The notes under the pieces: generated by a model | Told to the model about the DNA's origin: nothing | The model's database searches: none | Seen by the model: only the letters and a program-made list of their open reading frames with translations | From: DATJYV01 sp035499415 | GTDB taxonomy: Bacteria > Bacteroidota > Ignavibacteria > UBA10030 | Length of the DNA: 5,585 nt | Assembly (NCBI GenBank): GCA_035499415.1 | Contig: DATJYV010000233.1 | Coordinates: 1-5,585, forward strand | Direction of reading: 5' to 3' | Position numbers and translations under genes: made by a program | Shown: piece by piece, positions 1 to 5,585 of the stretch | Layout: every line of letters starts with the position of its first letter | How positions within the stretch are numbered: position 1 is the stretch's first letter

Positions 1-147
1 ACGACGGTACGGGAGAGCGAGAATGAAGTCGGCCGGTCGATGGCGGAGGAGGATGCGCCGTCATTTCTCGACCGAACACTGCTGCCGGTGGTAATCATCG
101 CCGGGGCGATGGTCATCGTCTATCTGTTCTTTACGGTCAGAAGCTGA
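1..147 (+). CDS. 3' end of an unidentified gene; C-terminal single-pass membrane anchor
   Basis: Frame 1 is open from the window edge to a TGA at 145-147, giving 48 residues of C-terminus. The visible part is a charged, acidic stretch (residues 5-18, with several Glu and Asp), then a hydrophobic helix at about residues 27-44 (LLPVVIIAGAMVIVYLFF), then the short tail TVRS. This is the layout of a C-terminally anchored membrane protein with its bulk in the missing upstream part. The gene stops 2 bases before the CapA-like gene, so the two are probably co-transcribed and translationally coupled. An internal ATG at 40-42 would give a free-standing 35-residue single-helix protein, but the open frame to the edge and the lack of a ribosome binding site there make a truncated larger gene more likely. 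I do not recognise the family. Confidence 0.7.
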   Translation, partial: TTVRESENEVGRSMAEEDAPSFLDRTLLPVVIIAGAMVIVYLFFTVRS

Positions 148-149
148 GG

Positions 150-1181
150 ATGAGCTTTCTTTTGACAGCGTTGTTCGTGTTCGCGGGAATTGGCAATCCG
201 CTGCCGGCGCCGGGAGGCGGGGCGGACAGCTCGACGGCGAGATTGATTGCGTTCGGCGACGTCAATCTGGGACGATGGATGGGAAAACAGATCCTCCGGG
301 GAGATACATCCTATCCGTTCACGCACATGGCGACGCTTCTGCGCGAAGCGGACATCGTCTTCGTTAACCTCGAGAGCCCCATCAGCGAACAGCACGGAAT
401 CACCGAATCGAGGATTTCGAACGTCGTCTTCTGTGCTCCGCCGGCGGCCGCGTGCACGTTGGAACGCGCACACATCACGGTCGTGTCAACGGCGAACAAT
501 CATGCGTTCGACTTCGGCCTCAAAGGAGTTATTGAGACCCTCACGTATCTCCACGCGCAAGGGATAGGCACGACGGGCACGTGCGACCAGCCCGCGGGGA
601 ATTCTCACACCCTTGTAATCACTGCACACGCCATCCGGGTGGGATTTGCCGCATTCACACAATTCGTGAATATTCACGGGCCGTGGGACGGATACATCTC
701 CGTTTATGACCGGGAGGGCGCGACGGCGGAAATTTCCCGCTTGCGGGCGGAATCCGACATTGTGATCGCCAGTTTCCATGGGGGCAAGGAATTCGGCGAC
801 GCGCCGGATGAGGAGACGCAGGACGCGATGCATTCGCTGATCGACGCCGGTGCGGATCTGGTCATCGGCCACCATCCGCACGTTCCTCAAGGGATCGAGC
901 GGTACAAGAAGAAGCTCATCTTTTATTCCCTGGGGAATTTTGTCTTCATCCAGCCGCAGAACTACTGGGCTCAGGTTTCGTACGGCGTCGATCTCTCGAT
1001 CCGAAAGAACAGCGTCGGGACGACCATTGAGTCCGTGCATCTTCTGCCCATCCGCGCTTCGAGCCAGCCGCATCTCCTTGACTCGCGGGCCGATGTCGCA
1101 AAACTGATCGAGCGGACGCGGAAATCATCCACGGCCACCATCGTGCAGGAAAACCAGATGTACGTCGTCCAACGTGATTAA
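150..1181 (+). CDS. CapA family protein (PGA_cap, metallophosphatase-like fold)
   Basis: 343 residues. The family motifs appear in order: GDVNLGR (36-42), NLESPIS (73-79), ANNHAFDFG (115-123), SFHGGKEF (208-215), GHHPHVPQG (240-248) and YSLGNFVF (259-266). The conserved Asp, Glu, Asn and His residues are those expected to form the metal site of calcineurin-like phosphoesterase folds. CapA/PgsA proteins are linked to poly-gamma-glutamate capsule synthesis, but most homologues lie outside capsule loci and have no proven substrate. No CapB/CapC-type gene is visible here, so capsule synthesis is not claimed. The N-terminus MSFLLTALFVFAGIGNPLPA is hydrophobic and could be a signal peptide or anchor, although it lacks the usual Lys/Arg, so periplasmic location is inferred. 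The ATG at 150 was chosen because it sits 2 bases after the upstream stop, has AGAAG at 139-143, and keeps the hydrophobic leader. The central motif is HGG rather than the common HWG, as I recall for some subfamilies. The next gene starts at the base after this stop. Confidence 0.9.
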   Translation: MSFLLTALFVFAGIGNPLPAPGGGADSSTARLIAFGDVNLGRWMGKQILRGDTSYPFTHMATLLREADIVFVNLESPISEQHGITESRISNVVFCAPPAAACTLERAHITVVSTANNHAFDFGLKGVIETLTYLHAQGIGTTGTCDQPAGNSHTLVITAHAIRVGFAAFTQFVNIHGPWDGYISVYDREGATAEISRLRAESDIVIASFHGGKEFGDAPDEETQDAMHSLIDAGADLVIGHHPHVPQGIERYKKKLIFYSLGNFVFIQPQNYWAQVSYGVDLSIRKNSVGTTIESVHLLPIRASSQPHLLDSRADVAKLIERTRKSSTATIVQENQMYVVQRD

Positions 1182-2024
1182 ATGAGACGCTCCAGGCAAA
1201 TCCATCTCTGCGGCTTGTGCTTGATCCTTCTGGCGCTCACCGGGTGCGGCGACAGCGAAGAATCTGTGCTGCCGCTCAAAGCCGAGGAGCGCTTCAAACT
1301 CGGCATGGCAAAATTCGACAACGGCGACTACGTTGAGGCACTCGAAGATTTCAAGATCGTCACCCTTCAATTCCAGGGGACGAAGTTTGCTGACCAGGCG
1401 CAATTTTATATGGGGGAATGTCATTATCTGCGGGAGGAGTTCGTCCTTGCAGCGTATGAATACGACCTTCTCATCCGGACCATGCCCTCCAGTTCCCTTA
1501 TCATTCGGGCGCGGTACCGGCGTGCGATGTGTTATTACAATCTGTCCCCCAACCCGTATCTTGACCAGGACTATACCCGGAAGGCAATCGATGAGTTCCA
1601 GGCATTCATTGAGTATAGTCCCACCGACTCGCTCGTGCCGACAGCTGAACTGAAAATCGCAGAACTGAACGAGAAACTTGCAACCAAGGAGTACCTGAAC
1701 GGCATGACATACATGCATCAGGAGTATTACAAGGCGGCCATCAGCTGTTTTGAATACGTTATCGACAAGTATCACGACACTCCGGTAGCGGAGCAGGCAC
1801 ATTTCATGCGCGCCCAGGCCCTGTACCTTCGGAAGAAATATCGGGACGCTCAAACCGAGATCGAGGATTACCTGCGTCGATACCCGAACAGCGAGCGGGC
1901 AGGGGATGCTCAGCGGCTGAAAGCGAATATCCTCGACAAGATCCTGGAGATGCAGAAGGAGAACCCCGGCGGAACGCAGAGTCGTCAGAACGCATCACAA
2001 ACGATTCCGCAACGCATGCCATGA
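1182..2024 (+). CDS. bamD: Outer membrane protein assembly factor BamD-like lipoprotein
   Basis: 280 residues. A basic start (MRRSR), a hydrophobic core and the lipobox L19-T20-G21-C22 mark a lipoprotein, with Cys22 as the acylated residue. Gly at +2 fits outer-membrane sorting. Five TPR-like units follow at about residues 34-67, 70-103, 107-148, 168-202 and 203-238. The third carries the insertion typical of BamD (NPYLDQDYTRKAIDEFQAF, about 124-142), followed by the conserved helix ending LNEKLATKEY. BamD is the essential periplasmic lipoprotein partner of BamA, helping fold beta-barrel proteins into the outer membrane. The protein is somewhat longer than Escherichia coli BamD (about 245 residues), the excess being a polar, Gln-rich tail after about residue 258. 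The ATG directly follows the CapA-like stop and has no clear Shine-Dalgarno, so translational coupling is likely. The next gene starts inside its stop codon (ATGA). A generic TPR lipoprotein is the alternative, but the TPR3 insertion favours BamD. Confidence 0.88.
   Translation: MRRSRQIHLCGLCLILLALTGCGDSEESVLPLKAEERFKLGMAKFDNGDYVEALEDFKIVTLQFQGTKFADQAQFYMGECHYLREEFVLAAYEYDLLIRTMPSSSLIIRARYRRAMCYYNLSPNPYLDQDYTRKAIDEFQAFIEYSPTDSLVPTAELKIAELNEKLATKEYLNGMTYMHQEYYKAAISCFEYVIDKYHDTPVAEQAHFMRAQALYLRKKYRDAQTEIEDYLRRYPNSERAGDAQRLKANILDKILEMQKENPGGTQSRQNASQTIPQRMP
2021..2024 (+). promoter_or_regulatory. ATGA stop-start overlap (translational coupling)
   Basis: The thioesterase ATG (2021-2023) overlaps the bamD TGA (2022-2024). 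No good Shine-Dalgarno lies just upstream, so re-initiation by ribosomes finishing bamD is the likely way in. Coupling is inferred from the overlap. Confidence 0.7.
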
Positions 2025-2506
2025 GCACCGCCGGGAGGAAGCTGAAGGCGGTCTCGCAATCACAGGTCGAGATGACCGAGATGGTTTTGCCGAACGACAC
2101 CAACCGGCTCGGAAATCTTCTCGGGGGACGATTGATGCAGTGGATCGACATCGCGGCAGCGATCGCGGCTTCGAGGCATACGAACCGGGTTTGTGTCACT
2201 GCTTCCGTCGACGGTCTCAACTTCCTGTATCCCGTTATGCAGGGAGAGGTGGTGACACTCAAAGCGTCCGTCAACAGGGTCTTTCGAACTTCTCTCGAGG
2301 TCGGTGTCAAGGTGTTGAAGGAAAACCTGTTGACCGGTGAACGCCGACATACGAATTCCGCATACCTGACGTTTGTTGCGTTGGACGATGCAGGAAACCC
2401 GAGTATGACGAACGGGGTGAAGCCCGTCACGGGCGAAGAAAAGAGACGATACCGCGATGCCGCGCGCAGGCGGGCCGTGCGTCTGGTCCGCAAAAAACCC
2501 CGATAA
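2021..2506 (+). CDS. Acyl-CoA thioesterase, single hotdog domain (BACH/ACOT7-YciA type)
   Basis: 161 residues. The hotdog fold signature is clear: an N-terminal strand ending LPNDTNRLGNLLGG (23-36), the long helix RLMQWIDIAAAIAASRH (37-53), then VCVTASVDGLNFLYPVMQGE (57-76) and the final strand SAYLTFVALDD (113-123). The segment TASVDGLNF closely resembles the TASVDAINF stretch I recall from mammalian ACOT7, and GG plus Asp43 on the central helix sit where the family places catalytic and CoA-binding residues. These enzymes hydrolyse acyl-CoA to free fatty acid and CoA in the cytosol, usually as hexamers or as trimers of double-hotdog chains. Chain-length preference cannot be read from sequence. 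The C-terminal tail (139-160) is strikingly basic and probably disordered. The start is fixed by the ATGA overlap with bamD. A link to lipid turnover for envelope assembly is plausible but is only inferred from position. Confidence 0.9.
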   Translation: MSTAGRKLKAVSQSQVEMTEMVLPNDTNRLGNLLGGRLMQWIDIAAAIAASRHTNRVCVTASVDGLNFLYPVMQGEVVTLKASVNRVFRTSLEVGVKVLKENLLTGERRHTNSAYLTFVALDDAGNPSMTNGVKPVTGEEKRRYRDAARRRAVRLVRKKPR

Positions 2507-2534
2507 TGCGCCTGGGAGACTCAACCCGACCCCT

Positions 2535-4757
2535 GTGCGATTCCCAAAGTCCTTCCGCATTGCTCTCGCCCTCCATTCTCTGTTGAACACGACCCTTTTC
2601 TGCATCGGTCATTCGTATGCCGAAGCTCAGAGCTTTGAGAGCAGTTTCCTTGTTCGTGAATCCCACCCGCTTCCCCTCCCCTTTGAAAAAATGGCGATCA
2701 TGGGAGATGGCGGGTCGCGGCCCGTACGACTGCTCCTTTCGTTGCCCGGAACCGACGTGGCCGGAATAGCGCAGTTTGATTCCGTGCGTGATTCGATGTC
2801 AGTACGGATCCTGCATTTTCCCACGACGTACGGGGAGATTTATTCAGCTGATTTGAATAACGACGGTGCCGCCGACTTCATTGTACTGCGGCCCGGCCGC
2901 CGCACCGTTTACGTGTCCCTCTCTCTCGACAGGGACACGCTCAACTACAACGATTCTCTCCAGCTTCCATTTGAGCCCAGGGACCTCCTCGTCGGAGATT
3001 GCAACAACGACGGGGTTCCCGACCTTCTCGTGAGTGACAAGAAGAATCCGGGCATACATCTCTATCTCGGCGACGGAAAGGGATCGCTCCGCAAGGGTCC
3101 GGTCGTCGCGCGCGGAGTACCGGCGGGCCCGTTCGTTCTCACGGATCTCAACGACGACGGCATCGCAGACCTCTTTTTGTACGATTGGGTCGGGTACCAT
3201 TTCGAAACGTGGTACGGCGTGGGACGCGGGAGGTTTCTCGAGCAGAGTATATTCCCGGGACGAGGGCTCCTCGCATCGATAACAACCCTCCAGGCGACAA
3301 GCCCCGGGTCATTCCGATTTGCCGCGACATGCACGGAGCCCCGGGAAATCCAACTGTGGCGTTCGAACGAGTTGGGCGAGATTCAGAGGACTGGCGTGTT
3401 TTCGATGGAGGCGGAACCGTCAAGCGTCGCGCTCGGTGTTTCGAAGTCCGCGGGTGAAATTCTCGCCGTTTTGGAGGGAACCCGCCTCTCGCTCGTCAAT
3501 ATCACCGACGAAGGGCGGTTGGGCGAAAAACTGCCCCTCTATGCGGGCGACGCTCCCCGGGCTGTCGTCCTTGCGAATCTCTCCGGAGACGGCGCAAACG
3601 AAGCGATCGTGCTGGATGAGGCGAGCCCGAGGCTTCTTGTTTACCGAAGTGCAGGGGCGCAGATTCTTACGGATGACTCCGTGACGATTGCGACGCCGCT
3701 GAATCCCGCCGGCGTCGTGGCGGCGGACTTCAACCGAAACGGGATGATTGACATCGCGAGCGTTTGTCAGGGAGGGAATTCGATCTTCCTTCTCCTGGGC
3801 GATACCGCGACCGGAAGTATCGAACGCACGGTCTATCCATTGTCGAATGGGCCCTCAACCGTCAATCTGCATGAGACGACGGATTCCACGGTCGGATTTG
3901 TGATCACGTATCCAACCGAGGACTCCGTCTCGACGTTCAACTATTCCTTTCGTGATAACTCCTATTCGAACGCAATGATTCCCACCGACGGGTTGCCTGA
4001 AGTACTGTTTGGTGGTGGGATGAACCGAGAAACCATCGAGTTTGGAACGATGAATTCCCCCTCAAACGGCGACCGTTCATTGAGCTTTTACCAACGGCTG
4101 GGACCGACAACATTTCTCGAAAAGAATTTCCGCCTCAGCTCGCCGGCGAAGCTGCTGGGGTCCGTCGTGGACGATGTGAACCACGACAGTCTCCTCGACA
4201 TCATTTACGCATACAAGGCAAACGACAGCTCGGCCGTCGAGATTGGAGTCGCATTCGGCGACAGCGACTTTACGATGAAGCGTCGCGTGGCATCGCTCGA
4301 CCTCGCGCTTCCCGAGACCCAGCATGCCTCGATGTGGGCGGGGTCGATGGGGAGGGGGGATACGCTTGACCTCCTGATTTCATTCGGCCAACCCTCGAAC
4401 GAGCTGGTGGCCCTCCGCGGCCGGGGGGACGGCAGCTTTGGAGATCCTTTCATTCTCTCGACCGGCGTCCTCCTGGGCGATCGAACCCAGTTGGAAATCG
4501 TCGACGCAGACGGCGACGGCCGTCCCGACGTTGTTCTTAACAGCTCGATGACCGGGTGCCTCTCTTGGATTCGGAACTCCGGGGATGGCCGGTTTGAGCC
4601 GGAGCGGGTACTCCTGCACGATTCCGGAGAGAACCATTTTGCGATTGCAGATGTTAATCGAGACGGTGTCAGAGACCTCATCGTCTCCGTGGCGCACGAA
4701 GGCGCCCTGAAAATTTTCAACGGCCGGCTGTTCTTTCCATCTCCAGCCCCTCATTGA
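2535..4757 (+). CDS. Secreted FG-GAP/VCBS repeat protein, probable double beta-propeller
   Basis: 740 residues from the GTG at 2535. This start gives a textbook signal peptide: MRFPKSFR, a hydrophobic core through LFCIG, and AEA at 29-31 before the predicted cleavage at Q32. An ATG at 2457 in the same frame would add 26 residues, overlap the thioesterase by 50 bases and bury the signal peptide, so it is less attractive, though it cannot be excluded. Eight calcium-loop motifs of the Dx(N/D)xDG type, some degenerate, start at residues 106, 155, 204, 348, 398, 547, 657 and 706 (for example DLNNDGAAD, DCNNDGVPD, DADGDGRPD, DVNRDGVRD). They fall on a 49-50 residue grid, matching FG-GAP/integrin-alpha-type propeller blades. 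Mature protein and grid fit about 14 blades. No catalytic domain, membrane anchor, sortase signal or recognisable type IX secretion C-terminal domain is visible, and the chain ends FFPSPAPH just after the last blade. A binding or scaffold role in the periplasm or outside the cell is inferred; the ligand is unknown. Confidence 0.85.
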   Translation: MRFPKSFRIALALHSLLNTTLFCIGHSYAEAQSFESSFLVRESHPLPLPFEKMAIMGDGGSRPVRLLLSLPGTDVAGIAQFDSVRDSMSVRILHFPTTYGEIYSADLNNDGAADFIVLRPGRRTVYVSLSLDRDTLNYNDSLQLPFEPRDLLVGDCNNDGVPDLLVSDKKNPGIHLYLGDGKGSLRKGPVVARGVPAGPFVLTDLNDDGIADLFLYDWVGYHFETWYGVGRGRFLEQSIFPGRGLLASITTLQATSPGSFRFAATCTEPREIQLWRSNELGEIQRTGVFSMEAEPSSVALGVSKSAGEILAVLEGTRLSLVNITDEGRLGEKLPLYAGDAPRAVVLANLSGDGANEAIVLDEASPRLLVYRSAGAQILTDDSVTIATPLNPAGVVAADFNRNGMIDIASVCQGGNSIFLLLGDTATGSIERTVYPLSNGPSTVNLHETTDSTVGFVITYPTEDSVSTFNYSFRDNSYSNAMIPTDGLPEVLFGGGMNRETIEFGTMNSPSNGDRSLSFYQRLGPTTFLEKNFRLSSPAKLLGSVVDDVNHDSLLDIIYAYKANDSSAVEIGVAFGDSDFTMKRRVASLDLALPETQHASMWAGSMGRGDTLDLLISFGQPSNELVALRGRGDGSFGDPFILSTGVLLGDRTQLEIVDADGDGRPDVVLNSSMTGCLSWIRNSGDGRFEPERVLLHDSGENHFAIADVNRDGVRDLIVSVAHEGALKIFNGRLFFPSPAPH
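2688..4733 (+). repeat. Protein-level FG-GAP repeat array, about 14 units of about 50 residues
   Basis: Units are anchored on the metal-binding loop. Eight are recognisable (residues 106, 155, 204, 348, 398, 547, 657, 706 of the 740-residue form). Six more degenerate units can be placed at about 57, 253, 302, 447, 497 and 604 by spacing and by a following strand such as EILAVLEGTRLSLVNI or TLDLLISFG. The repeats are diverged at DNA level, so this is an old array and not a recent tandem duplication. The count of 14 is my reading of the spacing, not a structure prediction. Confidence 0.65.
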
Positions 4758-4768
4758 CCCCGGCTCTC

Positions 4769-5395
4769 ATGGATGCCATCACGCTTCGCGGATCAGGGAT
4801 CACGAAAGAATTCAACCGTCGGGTCGTTTTTGAGAGAATGCATTTCACGCTCTCGTCTCCGGGGTCGTTGTCGATCACGGGGCGAAACGGGGCGGGGAAA
4901 AGCACGCTGATTCGAATTATTGCCGGGACGCTTTTGCCGACAGCGGGGAGGGTAGAATGGAATGTGGACGGCAGCCCGGTTGGACACGAACGCCGCCGCC
5001 GCTTGATCGGATTTGTGTCTCCATACCTCAACCTGTATGAGGAGTTCACGGCCCTCGAAAATCTGATTCTCCTTTCGCGAATTCGCGGCACGAAGGCCAC
5101 GGCCGACGAATGCAAAGCGGCCCTCGACTCCGTCGGTTTGCGGAGAGAGCAAAACGACCCGGTGAGGACGTTTTCCTCTGGAATGAAACAACGGGCGAAG
5201 TATGCGTTCGCGCTGTTACACAACCCCGGCGTGTTGCTGCTCGACGAGCCCACGGCCAACCTGGACGGTGAAGCGATCAGATTCGTGCGCAAGGTGGTTC
5301 TTCAACAGAAGCGTACAGGCATCCTGATCGTGGCATCGAATGATGCACGCGAGGCCGCGTGGTGTGATAACTCGATAGCGCTCGGGGAAAGGTGA
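4769..5395 (+). CDS. ccmA: Haem exporter ATP-binding protein CcmA (ABC ATPase, cytochrome c maturation)
   Basis: 208 residues from the ATG at 4769. Walker A is GRNGAGKST (38-46), the signature FSSGMKQR (135-142), Walker B VLLLDEP (155-161) with the catalytic Glu160, and the D-loop ANLD (163-166). The size matches a stand-alone CcmA, and the next gene looks like its permease partner CcmB, which decides the assignment over a generic ABC ATPase. CcmA energises the CcmABCD system that loads haem onto CcmE and releases it for attachment to apocytochrome c. Two canonical residues are absent: the Q-loop position reads GFVSPYLNLY (81-90) with Pro85 where Gln is expected, and the switch region reads VASND (188-192) with Asn191 in place of His. 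I recall similar replacements in CcmA of the Bacteroidota/Chlorobi lineage. A TTG at 4754 overlapping the upstream stop (TTGA) would add five residues. The ATG was preferred because it is the stronger codon and the domain begins right after it. Confidence 0.85.
   Translation: MDAITLRGSGITKEFNRRVVFERMHFTLSSPGSLSITGRNGAGKSTLIRIIAGTLLPTAGRVEWNVDGSPVGHERRRRLIGFVSPYLNLYEEFTALENLILLSRIRGTKATADECKAALDSVGLRREQNDPVRTFSSGMKQRAKYAFALLHNPGVLLLDEPTANLDGEAIRFVRKVVLQQKRTGILIVASNDAREAAWCDNSIALGER
5388..5395 (+). promoter_or_regulatory. Possible ribosome binding site for ccmB
   Basis: AAAGGTGA includes the ccmA stop codon and lies 4 bases before an in-frame TTG at 5400. It is one of the better Shine-Dalgarno matches in the window, whereas the ATG at 5424 has none near it. 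This favours the TTG start for ccmB, but only weakly, because most genes here lack such a site. Confidence 0.4.
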
Positions 5396-5423
5396 ATCCT
5401 TGATTTTCCGTCGACAATTCATT

Positions 5424-5585
5424 ATGCTGAAACACATGGCAACATCTCTTCAAAGCGTCGCAGCCGTCCTTTCGAAGGATGTTCAATCCGAACTTCGGGT
5501 TCGGTATGCAATAAACGCGCTCGTGATGTTTATCCTGACCTCCGTTTCAACCATTCTTTTTGCTTTACGATACGAACGACCGACG
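5424..5585 (+). CDS. ccmB: Haem exporter permease CcmB, 5' end (truncated by window)
   Basis: 54 codons are open to the window edge. The product has a polar amphipathic start, then SKDVQSELRVRYAINAL (17-33) and a hydrophobic helix at about residues 29-48. A charged leader with ExR-RYA just before the first membrane helix is what I recall for CcmB of Bacteroidota and relatives, and CcmB follows CcmA in most cytochrome c maturation loci. CcmB is the multi-pass inner-membrane subunit of the CcmABCD complex, usually about 220 residues, so roughly a quarter is present. The start is uncertain. The ATG at 5424 is listed; TTG at 5400 would add MIFRRQFI and has a Shine-Dalgarno-like site, and ATG 5436 is also possible. 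The assignment depends partly on the ccmA neighbour, since so little sequence is visible. Confidence 0.7.
   Translation, partial: MLKHMATSLQSVAAVLSKDVQSELRVRYAINALVMFILTSVSTILFALRYERPT

Noticed and set aside
486..1073. Long minus-strand open frame (195 codons) opposite the CapA-like gene
   Set aside because: It is antisense to a gene with clear family motifs. Its translation is rich in Arg and Val with no recognisable motif, as expected for a shadow frame in GC-rich coding DNA.
1245..1272. Acidic residues after the BamD lipidation Cys (CGDSEES) as a Bacteroidota surface-export signal
   Set aside because: Only loosely like the known acidic export motifs, and BamD is expected to face the periplasm. 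Not enough to claim surface exposure.
1125..1853. Minus-strand open frame of 242 codons opposite bamD
   Set aside because: It lies antisense to a well-supported TPR lipoprotein, shows no domain or signal, and has no start context of its own.
2491..2502. A6 then C4 run at the end of the thioesterase gene as a frameshift site
   Set aside because: Both neighbouring reading frames are intact and have sensible ends, so slippage is not required.
2506..2586. ATG at 2506 overlapping the thioesterase stop (TAATG) as the start of a gene
   Set aside because: The frame closes after 26 codons with a Pro/Ser-rich peptide. It is not in phase with the propeller gene, and no frameshift is needed to explain that gene.
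1804..2605. Two overlapping minus-strand open frames opposite the thioesterase
   Set aside because: They cross the junctions of three real genes, have low-complexity Arg/Ser-rich translations, and are explained by the codon bias of the + strand genes.
3261..3275. Small inverted repeat (CGAGG, CCTCG) in the propeller gene
   Set aside because: A five-base stem with a three-base loop inside coding sequence and no U tract; expected by chance in GC-rich DNA and not a terminator.

Overview
The window is a gap-free run of seven co-directional genes on the + strand, truncated at both ends. It reads as one operon, or a piece of one. The junctions, in order, are a 2-base gap, directly abutting, a 4-base ATGA overlap, about 28 bases, about 11 bases and about 28 bases (the last three depend on the start chosen). 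No promoter, terminator, RNA gene, CRISPR array or mobile element could be supported, and no stretch over 300 bases lacks a gene. Shine-Dalgarno sequences are weak or absent at most starts. With the diderm, BamD-type lipoprotein and the CcmA/CcmB variants, this suggests a moderately GC-rich member of the Bacteroidota/Ignavibacteriota/Chlorobiota (FCB) group. That placement is inference from protein flavour, not a database result.

Layout: (1) the 3' end of an unidentified gene ending in one C-terminal transmembrane helix (1-147). (2) A CapA-family metallophosphatase-like protein with intact family motifs (150-1181). (3) A BamD-like outer-membrane assembly lipoprotein with a lipobox and five TPR-like units (1182-2024). 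(4) A single-hotdog acyl-CoA thioesterase of the BACH/ACOT7-YciA type (2021-2506). (5) A large secreted FG-GAP/VCBS repeat protein, read here as about 14 units of about 50 residues, i.e. possibly two seven-bladed beta-propellers (about 2535-4757). (6) CcmA, the ATPase of the cytochrome c maturation haem exporter, with unusual Q- and H-loops (4769-5395). (7) The 5' end of CcmB, its membrane partner (5424 to window end).

How they fit: most products act at the envelope (periplasmic CapA-like protein, BamD on the outer membrane, exported propeller protein, CcmAB in the inner membrane). The thioesterase is cytosolic. The cluster looks like an envelope-biogenesis/housekeeping operon running into a cytochrome c maturation locus. 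Nothing resembles a defence system, prophage or other clearly new system. The least ordinary items are the double-propeller architecture of gene 5, the missing Q-loop Gln and switch His in CcmA, and several ambiguous starts.
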